Assembly: GCF_029633965.1 (NCBI RefSeq)
Contig: NZ_CP091277.1
Coordinates: forward strand, 1,423,940 to 1,487,939
Direction: 5' to 3'
Length of the DNA: 64,000 nt
Source of the DNA: Methanogenium sp. S4BF
GTDB taxonomy: Archaea; Halobacteriota; Methanomicrobia; Methanomicrobiales; Methanomicrobiaceae
Part shown: positions 63,299-64,000 of the stretch, in pieces
Numbering within the stretch: position 1 is the first letter of the stretch
How the letters are laid out: each line of letters opens with the position of its first letter
The notes under the pieces: model-generated
The model's database searches: none
Told to the model about the DNA's origin: nothing
What the model saw: only the letters and a program-made list of their open reading frames with translations
Program-made: the position numbers and the translations under genes

Positions 63299-64000
63299 TC
63301 ACAGATTTTTTACAACGGAATCTTCCGGAAGTTTGGTCAGGACAGACTTCACAATCAGGTCAAACCCAATCTCATCCAGCTGGTCTGCCAGAAGGTGGGT
63401 GCCCACCGCCTGACGATAGATACGGTACATTGCCTCATCAACTGCCATCTCTGCTGCCTTCAGGGAATTTACCAGCACCAGACGACGGCCAACCTTCGGG
63501 TGACGGCCGCGTCTGCCGCCAAAGGTGATCTCGTACACCGGATCCTCTGCCGTTATCACCCCGTATGGACAGGTATGTACACAGGCACCACAGCGGATAC
63601 AGAGCTCATCATCCAGCACAATAACACCGTTTTTCACCTCAAGTGCATCTTCTTTGCAGTAATCAACGCAGGCACCACACCCGGTGCACCGTTCCGGATG
63701 ACGGACAGGTTTGACATGCCCGGTCACCCCCACTTCGCAGAGGCGTTCGCTCACACAGGAATTTGGACATGCAGAGATTCCGATACGGGTTTTGACCGGC
63801 ATCTCACGCCCGAAGTACTTTTTGTCAATATTGAGGGCAAACGGAATGGAATCAATATTTGCAAGCCGGCACCGTTCATTCCCCGGGCATGCCGTCACAT
63901 TGACCACATTCAGGTGTTCTGCACCAAACGGTGTCCCGTTCTCCATAAGAGCCACGCCGAGTGCCTCCAGATTCTCTTCAGGAACATGCGGAATTTCAAT
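63299..64000 (-). CDS. Siroheme sulfite/nitrite reductase-like protein with ferredoxin insert (5' end cut)
   Basis: The frame is open to the window edge, so the N-terminal part is missing. 233 residues remain. Siroheme-[4Fe-4S] ligands C-x5-C (CPGNERC) and C-x3-C (CPNSC) come first. Two ferredoxin clusters follow, CTGCGACVDYC and CIRCGACVHTCP, between the two cluster parts and the C-terminal half domain, as in DsrA-type proteins. Methanogens encode several such Dsr-like proteins of uncertain role. It lies directly before mcr in the same direction, but with 427 bases between, so separate expression is likely. Confidence 0.87.
   Translation of the reverse strand: MEIPHVPEENLEALGVALMENGTPFGAEHLNVVNVTACPGNERCRLANIDSIPFALNIDKKYFGREMPVKTRIGISACPNSCVSERLCEVGVTGHVKPVRHPERCTGCGACVDYCKEDALEVKNGVIVLDDELCIRCGACVHTCPYGVITAEDPVYEITFGGRRGRHPKVGRRLVLVNSLKAAEMAVDEAMYRIYRQAVGTHLLADQLDEIGFDLIVKSVLTKLPEDSVVKNL

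Overview
The window is chromosomal DNA of a hydrogenotrophic methanogenic archaeon, most likely order Methanomicrobiales, family Methanomicrobiaceae; the genus cannot be fixed from the sequence alone. The grounds are complete methyl-coenzyme M reductase (mcrBDCGA) and methyl-H4MPT:CoM methyltransferase (mtr) operons, archaeal AMP phosphorylase, archaeal C/D and H/ACA RNP proteins, a PGF-CTERM surface-layer protein, and the archaeal early shikimate route (ADH synthase plus dehydroquinate synthase II).

Layout. 1-12.4 kb is a cell-surface block on the minus strand: two large secreted von Willebrand A (VWA) proteins in tandem, a membrane-anchored repeat protein, AMP phosphorylase and the S-layer protein. 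12.8-20.1 kb holds tRNA-Gln, a nop5-fibrillarin-DUF1614 operon, a Ca2+/Na+ exchanger, a TctA-like permease, an unusual HemD-Cbf5 fusion and tRNA-Ser. 20.3-34.2 kb is mixed housekeeping: an orphan histidine kinase, rubredoxin, an M24 peptidase, a small siroheme protein, an MFS transporter, a Zn/Mn ABC transporter, a four-repeat META lipoprotein, indolepyruvate oxidoreductase, tRNA-Ile and a small membrane protein.

34.3-38.8 kb is the most intriguing part. Two small secreted proteins (one carrying a tandem Cys-x3-Cys array) lie beside an operon for an ArsR-like HTH-FHA regulator and a membrane Ser/Thr kinase. All three promoters carry the same palindrome, placed exactly 28 nt before the TATA element, so this looks like a self-contained phospho-signalling regulon.

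38.8-52 kb holds a tRNA methylthiotransferase, a GNAT protein, and a tightly overlapping aromatic amino acid operon (two aldolase-type synthases, aroB', tyrA, pheA, aroA, an aroK-aroE fusion, aroC) with no aroD. The divergent nadX-nadA-nadC operon makes NAD precursors. 52-64 kb holds mtrEDCBAF, an mtrA'-mtrG fusion and mtrH, then mcrBDCGA upstream, and a truncated siroheme/ferredoxin protein at the window edge. The S-layer, mtr and mcr units all end in the same AACCCAA plus oligo-T motif, apparently a shared strong terminator.
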